Assembly: GCF_005670685.2 (NCBI RefSeq)
Contig: NZ_CP062008.1
Location: 372,001 to 436,000, forward strand
Direction of reading: 5' to 3'
Length of the DNA stretch: 64,000 bases
Source: Mycolicibacterium mucogenicum DSM 44124
GTDB lineage: Bacteria > Actinomycetota > Actinomycetes > Mycobacteriales > Mycobacteriaceae
How positions within the stretch are numbered: the stretch's first letter is position 1; each line of letters begins with the position of its first letter. The translations under genes and the position numbers were made by a program. The notes below the pieces were generated by a model. The model was not told where the DNA came from and made no database searches. It was given only the letters and a program-made list of their open reading frames with translations. This document shows positions 10,301 through 19,707 of the stretch, in pieces.

Positions 10301-11311
10301 GTGCGGTCCGCAGGAAATCCGGGGGTGGCGGCCCTGACCCGTCCCGCCGACGGCGTCCCCGCCGACCAGCCGGGCCGCGGCCTGACCATGGCGGCCGAGC
10401 ACTTCCTGTTCGCCGAACCGGATCTCGGTGCGATCGCCGCCATCAACTCCCGGTACCCCGGGCAGACGGCGCCTCCCGTGCGCCTGCTGCCGACGGACCT
10501 GGCCCCGGAAACCCTTGCGCCGCTGTATCACAGCCCCGAGACTGTCGTCATCGGTCAGCGCGAGCAGGACCTGGCCCCGGTCGCGGTGGACTTCGCGGCC
10601 AACCCGCTGCTGATGGTGCTGGGCGACGCCAAGTCCGGCAAGACCACACTGCTGCGGCACCTGATCCGCACGGTCCGGGACAACTCGACGCCGGAGTCGG
10701 TCGCGTTCACCGTGATCGACCGCAGGCTGCACCTGGTGGACGAGCCGTTGTTCCCGGATAACGAGTACACACCCAACGTCGACCGCGTCACCCCGGCGAT
10801 GCTGGGACTGGCCGCACTGCTCGAAAAGCGCAGGCCCCCAGCGGGTCTGACGGCCGCCGAGCTGAGCGGATGGACATACCGGAACGGGCAGGGCAACCAC
10901 CTGCACTATCTGATCATCGACGACGTCGACCAGATTCCGGATGCCCCCGCGGTCAGCGGTCCGTTCGTCGGCCAGCGGCCCTGGACGGCACTGCTGGGGC
11001 TGCTGTCCCAGGCGTCCGAGCTGGGTCTGCGGGTGATCGTCACCGCCCGGGCCGCCGGCTCGGCCCATGCGGTGATGACGGCTCCGTTGCTGCGCAGGCT
11101 CAATGAGCTGCAGGCGACCACCGTCATGCTGTCCGGCAACCCGCAGGACAGCGGCCGCATCCGCGGCCACCGGTTCAACCGGCTACCGGCCGGTCGGGCC
11201 ATGGTGCTCGGCGACAGCGACGAGGCCACGTACGTCCAGTTGATCAATCCGCTGGTGGCCGACCCGATCACGGGGCGGCCCACCGGAACACAACGAGGGG
11301 AGTTCCACTGA
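7310..11311 (+). CDS. eccC3: ESX-3 FtsK/SpoIIIE-type secretion ATPase EccC3
   Basis: A 1333-residue motor ATPase in one uninterrupted chain (in ESX-1, EccC is split in two). Two transmembrane helices lie near residues 40-85. Three ATPase domains follow: D1 Walker A GMTGSGKS (477-484) with Walker B LLVVADE (D600/E601); D2 GGPKSGKS (830-837); D3 GDAKSGKT (1105-1112). All three P-loops keep the Lys and Ser/Thr, but in D2 and D3 a lysine replaces the usual small residue before SGK. The extreme C-terminal domain is expected to bind the EsxG-EsxH export signal. The start overlaps eccB3 by four bases, and the stop TGA shares its last base with the PE5 start. Confidence 0.95.
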   Translation: MSRLIFEARRRLPVPATRASVITIEPPPELPRLVPPSLLRRVLPYLIVILIVGMVVALVATGMRVISPQTLFFPFVLLLAATAFYRGSDNKTRTEEVDAERADYLRYLSVVRDNVRAQAAEQRAAREWSHPAPDQLAAIAGTRRQWERDPHDADYLVVRAGLHDARLETVLQVKDTAAEIDLEPVSHSALRGLLDVQRTVPAVPGGIDLAKVSRITVLGDADEVRGTLRAWIAQAVTWHDPALLGVGLAAADAEALESESWSWLKWLPHSDIPGQIDGVGPARYLTAGVPELATLLAGELSDRQPFGAADTTPLRHLLIVVDDPDADLGELLPRAGLAGVTVLQRGTEQPEYPDPDRPVLRVVDGRIERWAAAGWQPYFDVADDFSPHAAAHLARGLARWDSNPNRARSTGAGLATFGTLLGIPDAAALDVAGLWAPRSRAEELRVPIGVTATGEPLMFDLKDEAEGGMGPHGLMIGMTGSGKSQTLMSILLSLLTTHSAERLIVIYADFKGEAGADIFRDFPQVVAVISNMAEKRSLADRFADTLRGEVARREQLLMEAGRRVQGSAFNSVLEYEQSREKAAAAGIELPPIPTLLVVADEFSLMLADHPEYAELFDYVARKGRSFRIHILFASQTLDVGRIKDIDKNTSYRIGLKVASPSISRQIIGVEDAYHIEAGPEHKGEGFLVPTPGAVPVKFRSTYVDGIYDPPRAEKAVVVHAVPQPQLFPAGHVTPAPDTVIVTDEAPDLRPPRKLVTTIGEQLAQYGPQAPRLWLAPLDEPIALPELLAGTEIPAGHGRWPLGEIDRPFQMRRDPLVFDATSAAANLVIHGGPKSGKSTALQTFILSAAATHSPRAVTFYCLDYGGGGLRSLKPLAHVGSVASPLEPERIRRTFGELEQLLASRQARAAAGDGDVRDDGYGDVFLVIDNLYAFSRDNTDTFNSRNPLLSKVTELVNSGMAYGIHVVITTPNWLEVPLAMRDGLGLRLELKLADSRDSNVRSAGNPGVAALTRPADGVPADQPGRGLTMAAEHFLFAEPDLGAIAAINSRYPGQTAPPVRLLPTDLAPETLAPLYHSPETVVIGQREQDLAPVAVDFAANPLLMVLGDAKSGKTTLLRHLIRTVRDNSTPESVAFTVIDRRLHLVDEPLFPDNEYTPNVDRVTPAMLGLAALLEKRRPPAGLTAAELSGWTYRNGQGNHLHYLIIDDVDQIPDAPAVSGPFVGQRPWTALLGLLSQASELGLRVIVTARAAGSAHAVMTAPLLRRLNELQATTVMLSGNPQDSGRIRGHRFNRLPAGRAMVLGDSDEATYVQLINPLVADPITGRPTGTQRGEFH

Positions 11312-11619
11312 TGACCTTGAGCGTCGTTCCCGAAGGACTGACCGCAGCCGGTGCCGCCGTCGAGGCGCTCACCGCTCGGCTTGCCGCGGCCCACGCCGCG
11401 GCCGCCCCCGCGGTCACCGCGGTGATCCCGCCCGCCGCGGATCCGGTGTCGCTGCAGACGGCGATCAGCCTCAGCGCCCACGGCGCCGAGCACGAGGCCG
11501 TCGCGACACAGGGCGTCACCGAACTCGGCCGCGCCGGTGGTGGTGTCACCGAAGCCGGAATCAGCTACGCGACGGGGGACGCCGAAGCCGCCGCCACGTA
11601 CGTCACGGTCCTGGGCTGA
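11311..11619 (+). CDS. PE5: PE family protein PE5
   Basis: A 102-residue PE protein, essentially a lone PE domain. [20 protein letters not shown] carries the Pro-Glu signature, and the second helix ends [18 protein letters not shown] fits the YxxxD/E general type VII secretion signal following the helix-turn-helix. It pairs with PPE4, which starts two bases after its stop, and the heterodimer is an ESX-3 substrate linked to siderophore-iron use in M. tuberculosis. It overlaps the eccC3 stop by one base (TGATG). Confidence 0.93.
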   Translation: MTLSVVPEGLTAAGAAVEALTARLAAAHAAAAPAVTAVIPPAADPVSLQTAISLSAHGAEHEAVATQGVTELGRAGGGVTEAGISYATGDAEAAATYVTVLG

Positions 11620-11620
11620 C

Positions 11621-13162
11621 ATGACCGCCCCCATCTGGATGGCGTTGCCACCGGAGGTTCATTCGACGCTGCTGTCCAGTGGACCCGGTCCGGGCTCCCT
11701 GCTGGCCGCAGCGGCTGCGTGGCAGTCGCTGAGCACCGAATATGCCTCGGCCGCAGCTGAACTCACCGCGTTGTTGGGTGAGGTCCAGGCGGGGGCCTGG
11801 GAGGGTCCGAGCGCCGAGCAGTACATCGCATCCCACGCGCCGTATCTGACGTGGCTGGCCCAGGCCAGTGCCAACAGCGCGGCCAACGCGGTCCAGCACG
11901 AGACCGCCGCCGCGGCCTACACCACCGCTCTTGCCGCGATGCCGACGCTTCCCGAACTGGCCCTCAACCACGTCGTGAACGCGGCCCTGATCGCGACGAA
12001 CTTCTTCGGTATCAACACGATTCCGATCGCGCTGAACGAAGCCGACTACGCCCGCATGTGGCTGCAGGCCGCGACCGTGATGGGTACGTACCAGGCGGTG
12101 TCGGGTGCGGCGGTGGCAGCGACCCCGACGACCACGCCGGCACCGATGATGCTGGCGGCCGGCGTCGGCGAGACCGGCACCGCATCGGCGAGTGCGACGC
12201 AGGCGGGCGCCCAGCTGCAGGCGGCGGATGCCGGTTCGTCGCTCGACACGTCGAACGCGATCACCGACTATCTGTACAACTACATCAAGACGCTGCCGGG
12301 CGGCGATCTGATCTGGAAGTTCCTGCAGGACCCGCTGGGCCAGATTCAGCAGATGATCTTCGACTTCCTGACCAACCCGTCGGAGGCGCTGACCACTTGG
12401 GGGCCACTGCTTTTCGCGCTCGGCTATCAGGCGTTCTTCCAGCCAGTCGGATGGGGCACCTGGGGCGCGATGCTATCGGCACCGTTGTGGGGGCCGGCAC
12501 TGATCGCGGTCGGTCTGTCCAGCCTCGGGCTACTGGCGCTGCTGCAGCCCGACTATGTGCCGGATCCCGAAGTCGCCGATGCCTTCCCGCCGCCGCCGCA
12601 GTTGCAGGCCGCCGACCACCAGATGCCGGTTGTCAGCGTCGCCCCGACGGTGCCGGCCACCCCGGCGTCCCCGGCGAGCGCGCCTGCGCCCGCGCCGACT
12701 TCGGTCGCGGCCCCCGCACCGGCCGCACCGGCGCCGCTGATGGCGTACGCGGTGGCTGTCGACGACCCGGGTCCGGGATTCACCCCGACCCTGCGGGATG
12801 GCGCCACCGCGCCGGCACCGGCATCCGGCATCGCAGCGGCCGCCGCGGCAGCGGCCGCCGCAGCCGCCACCGAACGTCGCCGGGCCCGCCGCCGTCGCGC
12901 GGCGAAAGAGCGGGGTGTCCGCGACGAGTACATGGACATGAACTCGGAGGTCGACCCGGACTTCGGTGATGACCCAGATCGGCGACAGGAAGTGCTGGCC
13001 TCGGCCCGCGGCGCCGGACCGATCGGCTTCAGCGGCACCGTGACCCGCCACGACCAGCAGGCGACCGGCCTGAACCGCCTGACCGGCAACGGTTTCGGTG
13101 GCGGCGTGACCGAACCCATGCTGCCCGGCAGCTGGGACACGGAAGGCGGTGCCAACCGCTGA
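11621..13162 (+). CDS. PPE4: PPE family protein PPE4
   Basis: A 513-residue PPE protein, the same length as M. tuberculosis PPE4. The N-terminal ~180-residue PPE domain starts [18 protein letters not shown]. The WEGPSAEQY turn (WxG-type) and the hydrophobic tip around [18 protein letters not shown] that EspG3 binds are visible. A hydrophobic middle region ([20 protein letters not shown]) and a Pro/Ala-rich C-terminal third with an alanine run and an [10 protein letters not shown] basic patch follow. I choose ATG 11621, one base after the PE5 stop codon, rather than an upstream in-frame start inside PE5. It is partner of PE5. Confidence 0.93.
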   Translation: MTAPIWMALPPEVHSTLLSSGPGPGSLLAAAAAWQSLSTEYASAAAELTALLGEVQAGAWEGPSAEQYIASHAPYLTWLAQASANSAANAVQHETAAAAYTTALAAMPTLPELALNHVVNAALIATNFFGINTIPIALNEADYARMWLQAATVMGTYQAVSGAAVAATPTTTPAPMMLAAGVGETGTASASATQAGAQLQAADAGSSLDTSNAITDYLYNYIKTLPGGDLIWKFLQDPLGQIQQMIFDFLTNPSEALTTWGPLLFALGYQAFFQPVGWGTWGAMLSAPLWGPALIAVGLSSLGLLALLQPDYVPDPEVADAFPPPPQLQAADHQMPVVSVAPTVPATPASPASAPAPAPTSVAAPAPAAPAPLMAYAVAVDDPGPGFTPTLRDGATAPAPASGIAAAAAAAAAAAATERRRARRRRAAKERGVRDEYMDMNSEVDPDFGDDPDRRQEVLASARGAGPIGFSGTVTRHDQQATGLNRLTGNGFGGGVTEPMLPGSWDTEGGANR

Positions 13163-13223
13163 GCCTGCGGACCAGAAGACTTGACCACCAACAGAATCCG
13201 GACGAACCCCGAGAGGAATCACT

Positions 13224-13517
13224 ATGAGCATGCTCGACGCACACATCCCCCAGCTGGTCGCATCCGAGTCGGCCTTTTCCGCGAAGGCCGCGCTGATGCG
13301 CAGCACCATCGCCCAGGCGGAGCAGGCCGCGCAGTCGGCCCAGGGCTTCCACCAGGGTGACTCGGCCCTCGCTTTTCAGGCCGCGCACGTCCGCTTCATG
13401 GCGGTCGCCGCCAAGGTCAACGCCCTGCTCGACATCGCGCAGGCCAACCTCGGCGACGCGGCTGGCACCTACGTCGCGCAGGACACCGCCGCGGCCGGCA
13501 CGTACACCTCGGTCTAG
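13224..13517 (+). CDS. esxG: WXG100-family secreted protein EsxG
   Basis: A 97-residue ESX-3 substrate forming a heterodimer with EsxH. Two helices flank the HQGDS turn, which takes the place of WXG as in M. tuberculosis EsxG (HQGES). The C-terminal YVAQD fits the YxxxD/E secretion signal recognised by EccC3. AGAGG lies about 8 bp before the ATG. It is separated by 61 bp from PPE4 and 42 bp from esxH. The secreted pair is needed for siderophore-mediated iron acquisition. Confidence 0.95.
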   Translation: MSMLDAHIPQLVASESAFSAKAALMRSTIAQAEQAAQSAQGFHQGDSALAFQAAHVRFMAVAAKVNALLDIAQANLGDAAGTYVAQDTAAAGTYTSV

Positions 13518-13559
13518 CCGCCGCACCCACACCCAGACACCTAGCAGCGAGGAGATCCC

Positions 13560-13847
13560 ATGTCTCAGATCATGTACAACTACCCGGCGATGCTGGCCCA
13601 CGCCGGTGAGATGACCGGCTACGCCGGTGCCCTGCACGCCGTCGGCCTCGACATCGCCAGCGAGCAGGCCGCCCTGGCCGGCGCCTGGCAGGGTGACACC
13701 GGAACCAGCTACCAGGCGTGGCAGGCCCAGTGGAACACCGCGATGGAAGAACTCGTCCACGCCTACCGGGCGATGGCGAGCACCCACGAGACCAACACGC
13801 TGTCGATGAGCGCACGCGACAGCGCCGAAGGCGCCAAGTGGGTTTAG
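13560..13847 (+). CDS. esxH: WXG100-family secreted protein EsxH (TB10.4-like)
   Basis: A 95-residue partner of EsxG, with the WXG turn AWQGDTG at residues 42-48 and a preceding GAGGAG ribosome site. In M. tuberculosis a zinc site involves His14, His70 and His76/Glu77 (recalled from structural work). Here His14, His76 and Glu77 are kept, but the local sequence is VHAYR: residue 70 is Arg, with a His at 67. Just after the stop comes the large hairpin at 13855-13904, which may shape the 3' end of the esxGH message. Confidence 0.95.
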   Translation: MSQIMYNYPAMLAHAGEMTGYAGALHAVGLDIASEQAALAGAWQGDTGTSYQAWQAQWNTAMEELVHAYRAMASTHETNTLSMSARDSAEGAKWV

Positions 13848-13854
13848 GTCCAAA

Positions 13855-13904
13855 GGATTCGGCGCGTTCCGTGTCGCATGGCGACACGGAACGCGCCGGA
13901 ATCC
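13855..13904. terminator. Very strong perfect hairpin at the esxH/espG3 junction
   Basis: Positions 13861-13877 and 13881-13897 are perfect 17-bp inverted repeats around a 3-base loop (ATG). Outside these, GGATTC (13855-13860) pairs with GAATCC (13899-13904) across a single bulged G. The RNA stem is therefore about 23 bp. There is no U-run, so it could act as a Rho-independent-like attenuator, a 3'-end stabiliser for esxGH RNA, or a translational block. The likely espG3 GTG (13871) lies inside the left arm. Confidence 0.8.
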
Positions 13905-14773
13905 CGGTCTCCGCGGTCGAACTCACCGCGGAGCAAGCCTGGTTCCTCGCCGACCGTCTCGGCGCCGGGAGCTTTCCGTGGGTGCTGGCCATCACGCAGC
14001 CCTACAGCGACCCCGCCGCCAAGGACGGCTTCAATGCAGACCAGGTCACCGCGCTGACGCGGATGGCGGTGCTGTCCGCTGACGGCTCCGTCCATCCTGC
14101 TGTCGCGCAATGGATTCGGGCCGTATGCCGGCCCCGCCGCTGGCTGGAACTGCGATGGGTGTCCGGATCCGGCGCCATGCTGCGCGGGATTCTCGTGCGC
14201 AGCGGCGACCTGACCGTGGCGGTCCTGCGCAGCGAGCACCTGATGACGTGCACCGAACTGACTGTCGCGTCCCCCGATGCGCTGGTACCGGTGCTCACGG
14301 CAGGGTTGTCCGGCCGCGCGCCGGCCAGGTTCGACGAATTCGCGATGCCCGCCCACATCGGGGCCAAGGCCGACGAACGACTGCGCCGCGGCGACTCGCT
14401 GGACGACGTGATGGATCACCTCGGCATTCCGCCGACCGCGCATGCCGTTGTGCGCGCCGCCTTCGCGCCCGGCCGCAGCTACGTGGAGATCGTCGCCGGT
14501 GATCACCGTGACGGGCACCGGATCAGCACCGACGTCGGCGTCAGCATCGTCGACACCGCCGCCGGCCGCGTCGTCGTCGCGCCGGTGAAAGCCGCTGACG
14601 GCACTTGGATTTCACACTTCACCCCGGGTACGGACCTCGCCGTCACCGCTGCGGTCCAGCGGCTGACCGCGACACTGCCCGACGGTCCCTGGTTCCCCAC
14701 GGCGAACCTGACCCGAGACTTCGAGACCTCGACTGGAGAACGGAAAGAAAATGTCCCCCAACACGTCTGGTAG
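13871..14773 (+). CDS. espG3: ESX-3 PE/PPE chaperone EspG3
   Basis: A 300-residue cytosolic chaperone (M. tuberculosis EspG3: about 295) that binds the tip of PPE proteins such as PPE4 and delivers PE-PPE pairs to ESX-3. Family landmarks are AVELTAEQAWFLADRLGAGSFPWVLAITQPYSD, ARFDEFAMPAHIGAKADERLR and RSYVEIVAG (all in order, quoted in parts of a continuous reading). GTG 13871 best matches family length but sits in the hairpin stem without a good ribosome site. GTG 13838, inside esxH, has GAAGG 6 bp upstream and would add 11 residues through translational coupling. The end overlaps eccD3 by 23 bases. Confidence 0.9.
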   Translation: MSHGDTERAGIPVSAVELTAEQAWFLADRLGAGSFPWVLAITQPYSDPAAKDGFNADQVTALTRMAVLSADGSVHPAVAQWIRAVCRPRRWLELRWVSGSGAMLRGILVRSGDLTVAVLRSEHLMTCTELTVASPDALVPVLTAGLSGRAPARFDEFAMPAHIGAKADERLRRGDSLDDVMDHLGIPPTAHAVVRAAFAPGRSYVEIVAGDHRDGHRISTDVGVSIVDTAAGRVVVAPVKAADGTWISHFTPGTDLAVTAAVQRLTATLPDGPWFPTANLTRDFETSTGERKENVPQHVW

Positions 14774-16160
14774 TACCGCGATGCCGATTGTGCGGGTCGC
14801 GGTGCTCGCCGCCGGCGACGAGCAGGGTGGCCGCGGGCGACTCACCGACGTCGCCCTGCCGGTGGGCCTGCCCCTGCGCGAGATCGTGCCGGCGGTGCGG
14901 CGCATCGTCGCACCCGATGCGGGCACGGGCGCCGAGCTGTCCCTCGCCCCGCTGGGCGGGGCGGCGTACAGCCTCGACGCGACCCTCGACACGGTCGGTG
15001 TGGTCGACGGTGACCTGCTGGCGCTGCAGCGGGTGCCCGCCGGCCCGCCGGCGCCGCGCATCGTCGAGGACATCGCCGATGCCGCGGCCATCTTCTCTGC
15101 CGCCCGCGAAAACCCCTGGGGCAACACGCACATCCGGCGTTTCGCGGCGTGGGCCGTCGTGGCCCTGACGGTGCTCGCCACCGCGCTCGCGACGCTGGTG
15201 CGGGTCCGCACCGGCCAGCCGGCCGGGCTGTTCACCGTTGTGGGCGTGGCGGTGCTGACCGTCGCGGCGGCCCTGCTGACCCGGCCCGCCATGCCGCGGC
15301 TGGCGACCGCCCTGAGCCTGGCGGCCCTGCTGCCGGTCGGCGCGGCCTTCGCGCTGACGGTCCCCGGCCCGTCCGGTCCGGCCGGCCTGCTGCTCGGTGC
15401 GGCGGCGGTCGCGGCCTGGTCGATCGTCAGCATCACCGTCGGCGGGCAGGCCATCGCGGCCTTCACCGCCACGACCGTCCTCGGTATCGCAGGCGTGATC
15501 GTCGGTGGTGCTGCGTCGATCTGGCAGCTCGACAACACCGTGATCGGCGCTGTGCTCATCGTTTTCGCGCTGCTGGTCATGGTCCAGGCCGCGCAGCTGT
15601 CGACGCTGTGGGCCCGCTTCCCGGTGCCGAACATCCCGGCGCCGGGTGACCCGACGCCGTCGGCCTTGCCGCTGTCCGTGCTGGCCGATCTGCCGCGCCG
15701 GGTTCGTGTGTGCGACGCACACCAGACCGGCTTCCTCGCCGGTGCCGTGCTGACCCTGACCGCTGGTTCGGTGGTTCTGGTTGCGGGGGCGCACCCGTCG
15801 CCGTGGGCGTGGTACGTCGTCGGTGCCGCCGCGCTGGCGACGGCGCTTCGTGCCCGCATCTGGGACTCGGTGCCGTGCAAGGTATGGCTGCTGAGCCAGC
15901 CGTATCTCGTTGCGGCCGTGCTGCTGACGATGTTCGCCATCGGCGGCCACTACACCAACGCGTGGTGGGCCCTGGGCGTGCTCGCGGTGCTCGTGGTGGT
16001 CGGCGCGGTGGCCGCACTGAACCCTCAGGTGGCCGACCCGCAGACCTATTCGCTGCCGATGCGTCGCCTCGTCGGCTTCGCGGCGACGGCGTTGGACGCT
16101 TCGCTGATCCCGGTGCTGGCCTACCTGGTGGGTCTGTTCGCCTGGGTCATCAACCGGTGA
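14751..16160 (+). CDS. eccD3: ESX-3 membrane channel component EccD3
   Basis: A 469-residue core-complex protein. The N-terminal ~90 residues form the ubiquitin-like domain (PIVRVAVLAAGDEQGG ... VVDGDLLALQRVP). About eleven hydrophobic transmembrane helices follow from residue ~128 to the C-terminus, such as FAAWAVVALTVLATALATLV and RLVGFAATALDASLIPVLAY. EccD dimers form the membrane vestibule around EccC and EccE. The start ATG overlaps the end of espG3 by 23 bases, and its TGA shares a base with the mycP3 ATG. Confidence 0.94.
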   Translation: MSPNTSGSTAMPIVRVAVLAAGDEQGGRGRLTDVALPVGLPLREIVPAVRRIVAPDAGTGAELSLAPLGGAAYSLDATLDTVGVVDGDLLALQRVPAGPPAPRIVEDIADAAAIFSAARENPWGNTHIRRFAAWAVVALTVLATALATLVRVRTGQPAGLFTVVGVAVLTVAAALLTRPAMPRLATALSLAALLPVGAAFALTVPGPSGPAGLLLGAAAVAAWSIVSITVGGQAIAAFTATTVLGIAGVIVGGAASIWQLDNTVIGAVLIVFALLVMVQAAQLSTLWARFPVPNIPAPGDPTPSALPLSVLADLPRRVRVCDAHQTGFLAGAVLTLTAGSVVLVAGAHPSPWAWYVVGAAALATALRARIWDSVPCKVWLLSQPYLVAAVLLTMFAIGGHYTNAWWALGVLAVLVVVGAVAALNPQVADPQTYSLPMRRLVGFAATALDASLIPVLAYLVGLFAWVINR

Positions 16161-17539
16161 TGGTGGCCATCCGGCGCGGAATCTCCGTCTTGACAGCCGC
16201 TTTCGCCGCCACCGCCGCAGTGGTGCCGACGGCGCTGGTGCCGGCCGCCGGCGCCATCGTGCCGCCGCATGTCGACGAGCATGCGGCGCCGCCGTCGGGC
16301 AGCGTCGGTCCCGTCGCAGCGATGGGTCAGCGCGGACAGTGCGTCACCGCGGGCGTGCTGCCCGGTACCGATCCGGGCGCACCGGGTCCGGGGCACACCC
16401 TGCTCAACGTGCCGGGCGCCTGGGCGTTCAGCCGCGGTGACGGACAGACGGTGGCGGTCATCGACACCGGCGTGCATCCCGGTCCGCGGTTGCCGAATGT
16501 GGAGGCCGGCGGCGACTTCGTGGAGAACACCGACGGACTCACCGATTGCGATGGCCACGGCACTCTCGTCGCCGGACTGATCGCCGGTCAGCCGGGCGCG
16601 GACGGATTCTCCGGCGTCGCGCCGGGCGCCCGCATCCTCGCCATCCGTCAGACCTCCGAGCGGTACGCGCCCCGCGGCAACGGGGGCGACCCGGCCGCGG
16701 CGTACGCGACCATCGCCGTCGAGTCACTGGCCCGGGCCGTGGTGCATGCCGCCGACCGCGGCGCCAAGGTCATCGCCATCACGGCCGTCACCTGCCTGCC
16801 CGCCGACCGGCCGGTCGACCAGACCGAACTGGGCGCGGCACTGAAATACGCTGCGCAGGAAAAGGATGCGGTGATCGTCGCCGCCGCCGGCAATGATCGG
16901 GCCGGCCTGGCCGGCGGCCCGTCGTGCGAGGCGAACCCCCTGGACAACCCCGGCAACGCGGCCGACCCGCGCAACTGGGCCGGGGTCAAGTCGGTGTCCA
17001 TCCCGTCCTGGTGGCAGCCGTACGTGCTGTCGGTCGGGTCGCTCGACGCCGCCGGACAACCGTCGGACTTCACCACGCCCGGCCCGTGGGTCGGCATCGC
17101 GGCACCAGGTGAGAACGTCGCGTCGACGGGTGCGAACGGCCTGGCCAACGCGCTGCCCAACGAACGCGGCGACCTGTTCCCGTTGCGCAGCAGCAGCTAC
17201 GCGGCGGCCTACGTCGCCGGCGTCGCGGCCTTGGTGCGCAGTCGATTTCCCGCACTGAACGCGGCGGACGTGACGCACCGGCTGACCGCCACCGCGCACG
17301 GTGCCGCGCGCATGCCGTCGAACCTGGTGGGCGCCGGCGTCGTCGACCCGGTTGCGGCACTGACCTGGGACCTGCCGGCGACAACGCCGGCACCGAAATC
17401 CGTTGCGGTGGCGATGCCGCCCGAGCCGGCGCCGAAGGACACCACACCCCGGACCATCGCGTTCGCCGGTGCGGCAGTGCTGGCGATCGCCGCGCTGATC
17501 GCGCTGGTCGCGTACCGAAGAAAGGACGGCGCCCGATGA
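16160..17539 (+). CDS. mycP3: ESX-3 mycosin subtilisin-like protease MycP3
   Basis: A 459-residue membrane-anchored serine protease that stabilises the ESX-3 complex. It has an N-terminal signal segment (to about residue 32) and a C-terminal transmembrane helix (TIAFAGAAVLAIAALIALVAY) with a short basic tail. The catalytic triad is Asp102 (VAVIDTG), His133 (DGHGTLVAG) and Ser346 (SSSYAAAYVAG); the oxyanion Asn is N245 (AAGND). The serine motif is S-S-S rather than the usual G-T-S. I choose ATG 16160, overlapping the eccD3 stop by one base; longer in-frame readings run inside eccD3. Confidence 0.93.
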   Translation: MVAIRRGISVLTAAFAATAAVVPTALVPAAGAIVPPHVDEHAAPPSGSVGPVAAMGQRGQCVTAGVLPGTDPGAPGPGHTLLNVPGAWAFSRGDGQTVAVIDTGVHPGPRLPNVEAGGDFVENTDGLTDCDGHGTLVAGLIAGQPGADGFSGVAPGARILAIRQTSERYAPRGNGGDPAAAYATIAVESLARAVVHAADRGAKVIAITAVTCLPADRPVDQTELGAALKYAAQEKDAVIVAAAGNDRAGLAGGPSCEANPLDNPGNAADPRNWAGVKSVSIPSWWQPYVLSVGSLDAAGQPSDFTTPGPWVGIAAPGENVASTGANGLANALPNERGDLFPLRSSSYAAAYVAGVAALVRSRFPALNAADVTHRLTATAHGAARMPSNLVGAGVVDPVAALTWDLPATTPAPKSVAVAMPPEPAPKDTTPRTIAFAGAAVLAIAALIALVAYRRKDGAR

Positions 17540-18441
17540 CGGCCCGAATCACGTTGGCATTGCTGGCGATCATCCCGGCAGCCATGACGTACCCGTGGCA
17601 CACGACGCCGCAGAAGTGGATCCTGGGCATCGCGGTCGCCGTGGTGCTACTGGTGTTCGCGTGGTGGCGCGGCATGTTCCTGACCACCATGGTCGCCCGC
17701 CGACTCGCGGTGTGGCGCCGGAACCGGCGCGGCGCCGCACATCCGGCGGCGGGTCAGGTCACGGTGGTGCTGGAAGCCGACGAATTCCCTTACGACGCAC
17801 TGCCTCTCGTCGCATCCTACGTGGACCGGTACGGCGTGCGGTGCGACTCGGTACGCGTCACGGAACGCCGGCTCGACGGCGCGCGCAGCGCCTGGGTCAG
17901 CGTGACCGTGGCGGCCGCGTCGAATCTTGCTGCGCTGCAGGCGCGGTCGTCGGAGCTGCCGCTCGCGGATACCGCGGAGAAGGTGGCCCGCCGGCTGGCC
18001 GACCAGCTGCGCGAAGCCGGCGTCCTGGTCGCGGTCACTGACGCCGCGCCCACACCCAGGTCGGACGGCGCGCGCGAGACGTGGCGCGCGGTCCGTGACG
18101 ACGACGGCTACCTGACGGCTTACGGGCTGCCCGCCGATCAGCGGCTGCCCGAATGCCTGGCCGAACTGGCCTCGACGACCGAACTGTGGACGGTGCTCGA
18201 GTTCGCTCCCGGTGCAACCATTTCCGCGGCCTGCGCGGTGCGCACGGCCAACGCTCCCGCCGCGGCGGCTGTCGCTGGCCTGGCGCGCGAGTCGGGTCGG
18301 CAGGGGCCGCTGCTCGCGGCGATGGCCCCGGCGTCGGCCGGCGGCCTCGGCACGCGCCCGGGTGTGCTGACGGCGGAGTTGCTCGCGGAGCTGTCGGGGC
18401 TCGGCGCTGACACCACCGTCGAGTCCGCGGTGAGGGCGTAA
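17536..18441 (+). CDS. eccE3: ESX-3 core complex component EccE3
   Basis: A 301-residue final gene of the ESX-3 operon (M. tuberculosis EccE3: about 331). Two N-terminal transmembrane helices (ITLALLAIIPAAMTYPW and WILGIAVAVVLLVFAWW) are followed by a cytosolic domain with the family segment ALPLVASYVDRYGVRCDSVRV. The start overlaps mycP3 by four bases (ATGA). It is followed convergently by the hydrolase at 18463 with only 21 bp between, and I see no strong terminator in that gap. Confidence 0.93.
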   Translation: MTARITLALLAIIPAAMTYPWHTTPQKWILGIAVAVVLLVFAWWRGMFLTTMVARRLAVWRRNRRGAAHPAAGQVTVVLEADEFPYDALPLVASYVDRYGVRCDSVRVTERRLDGARSAWVSVTVAAASNLAALQARSSELPLADTAEKVARRLADQLREAGVLVAVTDAAPTPRSDGARETWRAVRDDDGYLTAYGLPADQRLPECLAELASTTELWTVLEFAPGATISAACAVRTANAPAAAAVAGLARESGRQGPLLAAMAPASAGGLGTRPGVLTAELLAELSGLGADTTVESAVRA

Positions 18442-18462
18442 CAGCCGAGGAGCACCCCAGGG

Positions 18463-19698
18463 TCAACGGGCTGGGCGCACCCGGTCAGCCTGCCGGTCGC
18501 TGCCGTCGAACATGAACGGGCTCATGAACTTGGTCATGCGGCGCAGGTAGTCGGGCTGGCTGACGTGCAGGATGTGGTTGCCGGGGAACCAGTGGAAGGC
18601 ACAGCGATCCCAGTGTTCCCACAGCAATTCGGCCTGCTGCGGCGGAGCCAGACGGTCACCCAGACCGGCGATGATCAACCGGCGATCCCGCGGCACCAGC
18701 GGCCGGTAGTTCAGCGGTGAGTGGTACTGCCCGGCCGTGGCGACCAGGTCCTCGTCGGTGTGGGCCAACCGGTTGCTCAGCTTGACGAGCAGGTTGGCCG
18801 GAAACCACTCGTCGACCGTGCGGTCCGGTGTCACCACCGGCACGTTCGGGATGACGGCCTGGATGCGGTCGTCGACCGACGCGATCAGCGACGAGGTGTA
18901 GCCGCCCAGCGACATCCCGGTGAGGGCGATGCGATCGACCCCGGTGTGCTCCAGATAGTCCAGCACGGAACGGAAGTCGTGCACCGCTTGCGCCATGGCC
19001 TCGGCGAAGCCGGGGACGCCGTCCATGAAGAAGCCGTAGCCGCTGTACGGGGAGCCCTTCTCGGCCCGCGGCCCGTGGAACGGCAGGGTGTACAGCAGGA
19101 CGTCATACCCGGACCGGAAGAACCACGGCAGCGAGAAGAACAAGCCGTTGAACAGGTAGGGCGAGCCCATGAACCCGTGGATGACGCACAGCGTGGGGCG
19201 CGGACCGTCGTCGTGCCGCCAGTGTTGGGCATGCACCACGTTGTTCCGGGTATAGCTGCGTCGGCGGTCGCGCATGCCGGGATACACGGCGTCGTAACTG
19301 CTCTGGAACCAGATGTTCTGCACCTGGCCGTGTGCGACCCACTGCGCGACGGCGCCGGCGGCACGCGTGGATACCCGCGGCGGACCGCCGGGCGCCGGGA
19401 AGCACTGCCCGGGGTCCTTGGTGGCGGCGAGTTCGGCGTAGAACCGCAGGGCGTCGGGGTCGTCGCCGGTCCGGTTGCGCACCGCCGACGCTGCCATCCG
19501 CGGAATCATGCCGGCGCCGATCACCGAGGCCAGCGCCGTACGAAGACCCAGGTCAGCGACGGCCGAGGAGTCGACGATCAGCTTCTGTTGCCAGGTCAGG
19601 TCGGAACGGCGCGGCAGTCCGCGAGCGGTGGCATCCGCGCCCGGCACGTCGGGAACCGGGACGGGCGGGTTGAACGCATCGCCGTGCGGATTGTTCAC
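18463..19698 (-). CDS. Alpha/beta hydrolase, Rv0293c-like
   Basis: A 411-residue alpha/beta-hydrolase. The oxyanion-hole HG is in LCVIHGFMGSPYLFN, and the nucleophile elbow GMSLGG has Ser263. Late acid and histidine candidates are AGLGDRL and WFPGNHILHV. The first ~110 residues are an N-terminal extension with no recognised domain. It occupies the position of Rv0293c downstream of eccE3 in M. tuberculosis. Substrate unknown. It may be cotranscribed with the amidohydrolase upstream (stop-to-start gap of 9 bp). Confidence 0.85.
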   Translation of the reverse strand: MNNPHGDAFNPPVPVPDVPGADATARGLPRRSDLTWQQKLIVDSSAVADLGLRTALASVIGAGMIPRMAASAVRNRTGDDPDALRFYAELAATKDPGQCFPAPGGPPRVSTRAAGAVAQWVAHGQVQNIWFQSSYDAVYPGMRDRRRSYTRNNVVHAQHWRHDDGPRPTLCVIHGFMGSPYLFNGLFFSLPWFFRSGYDVLLYTLPFHGPRAEKGSPYSGYGFFMDGVPGFAEAMAQAVHDFRSVLDYLEHTGVDRIALTGMSLGGYTSSLIASVDDRIQAVIPNVPVVTPDRTVDEWFPANLLVKLSNRLAHTDEDLVATAGQYHSPLNYRPLVPRDRRLIIAGLGDRLAPPQQAELLWEHWDRCAFHWFPGNHILHVSQPDYLRRMTKFMSPFMFDGSDRQADRVRPAR

Positions 19699-19707
19699 GT
19701 TCGGATG

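Noticed and set aside
11537..11620. Longer PPE4 start inside PE5
   Set aside because: PPE proteins begin a few residues before the PPE motif. ATG 11621 gives 513 residues, the M. tuberculosis length, and follows the PE5 stop directly.
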